A stretch of 32,808 bases of DNA from a bacterium (GTDB lineage Bacteria > JACRDZ01 > JAQUKH01): assembly GCA_040754625.1 (NCBI GenBank), contig JBFMCF010000071.1, forward strand, positions 1 through 32,808, written 5' to 3'. The notes beneath the pieces were generated by a model. That model was not told the origin of the DNA and made no database searches. It saw only the letters and a list, made by a program, of their open reading frames with translations. The position numbers were made by a program, and so were the translations under genes. Positions within the stretch are counted from its first letter, which is position 1; each line of letters starts with the position of its first letter. Of the stretch, positions 32,526-32,808 are shown one piece after another.

Positions 32526-32808
32526 CTAACTTGAGTTTTACCCTCAAAAACTAACCCAGAATAACGTCTTTTAATATTACAAAAGCAGTTTTTATTTTAT
32601 TGGGCAGGTTTAAATAGGTATTTATGTCAAAAATTCTACGGAAAATATATTTCGGATATAAATAAAATTGTGTAAATGCCTTCTCCCGAGTTTGCCACTT
32701 TTAGAATTTAAAAATAAAAGTGTTGATTTGGCGCGGTTTTTCGTGTAAAAAAGTAGTGTGAAACCGCACTACCTAAAAATAAGGAAGGTAAAAACCCATT
32801 CTGGAAGC
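32526..32808. other. AT-rich region without a gene at the right edge
   Basis: These 283 bases hold no open frame I would support. TTGAG and CTCAA at about 32531-32547 make a weak 5-bp hairpin without a U-tract. GTAGTG (32753-32758) and CACTAC (32767-32772) make a 6-bp hairpin around TGAAACCG. AAGGAAGG near the end could be a ribosome site for a gene beyond the window. Confidence 0.5.

Noticed and set aside
1-32808. CRISPR arrays, tRNA or rRNA genes, anti-phage defence operons
   Set aside because: No regularly spaced repeats, tRNA cloverleaf or rRNA-like stretches were seen, and no gene other than the MazF-like extension resembles a defence or toxin component.

Overview
This is an AT-rich window (roughly one third G+C by eye, with local exceptions) from a bacterium I cannot place. 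The surface-polysaccharide genes and heptose-like enzymes suggest a Gram-negative-type or candidate-phylum organism. Strong Shine-Dalgarno sites stand beside genes with none. An interspersed palindrome at 14571-14694 is of a type I remember from deltaproteobacterial-style genomes; that is memory, not a search. No tRNA, rRNA or CRISPR array was found.

Left border (1-3601). A minus-strand transposase of IS1380 type runs off the left edge, followed by a probable gene remnant. A minus-strand operon then reads cation-diffusion-facilitator transporter, nucleoside-phosphorylase-like protein and endonuclease III. Two small plus-strand genes follow: a SemiSWEET sugar transporter and a short lipoprotein.

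Polysaccharide cluster (3611-32525). A sigma70-type promoter with an extended -10 (3611-3639) opens about 29 kb of co-directional genes. Outer layer: rfbF and rfbG (CDP-glucose to CDP-4-keto-6-deoxyglucose) lie at the left end, and rfbH (the C3 dehydratase of CDP-3,6-dideoxyhexose synthesis) lies about 25 kb away at the right end. The partner reductase (E3) is absent. Module A (7619-18490) looks like a sugar-phosphate pathway: an SDR epimerase, a nucleotidyltransferase-kinase fusion in reversed HldE order, a GmhA-like isomerase, a split transketolase, two radical SAM/SPASM enzymes, an RmlD-like reductase and three methyltransferases. Inside it a perfect-consensus promoter (11954-11982) followed by a 20-bp perfect palindrome starts a second transcription unit. 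Next come a family 2 glycosyltransferase and two small membrane proteins with winged-helix-like tails. Module B (20405-25243) is a ThDP enzyme, a NeuB-SAF-cupin fusion, a HAD phosphatase and an SDR, which I suspect form an uncharacterised branched-sugar or sugar-acid pathway. The right part holds a polyprenyl-type glycosyltransferase, an FkbM methyltransferase of clearly higher G+C, a zinc-containing C-methyltransferase-like protein, a YfhO-type membrane protein and RfbH.

The most unusual single gene is the last one. RfbH carries an in-frame N-terminal extension of about 100 residues that reads like a MazF/PemK fold, with both residues usually tied to RNase activity apparently present. Also notable are a 25-bp inverted repeat pair (23 of 25 identical) bracketing 7.55-22.23 kb, and a His in place of the second Fe-S cysteine of endonuclease III. 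No flippase, polymerase or ABC exporter is visible, so the locus probably continues outside the window.
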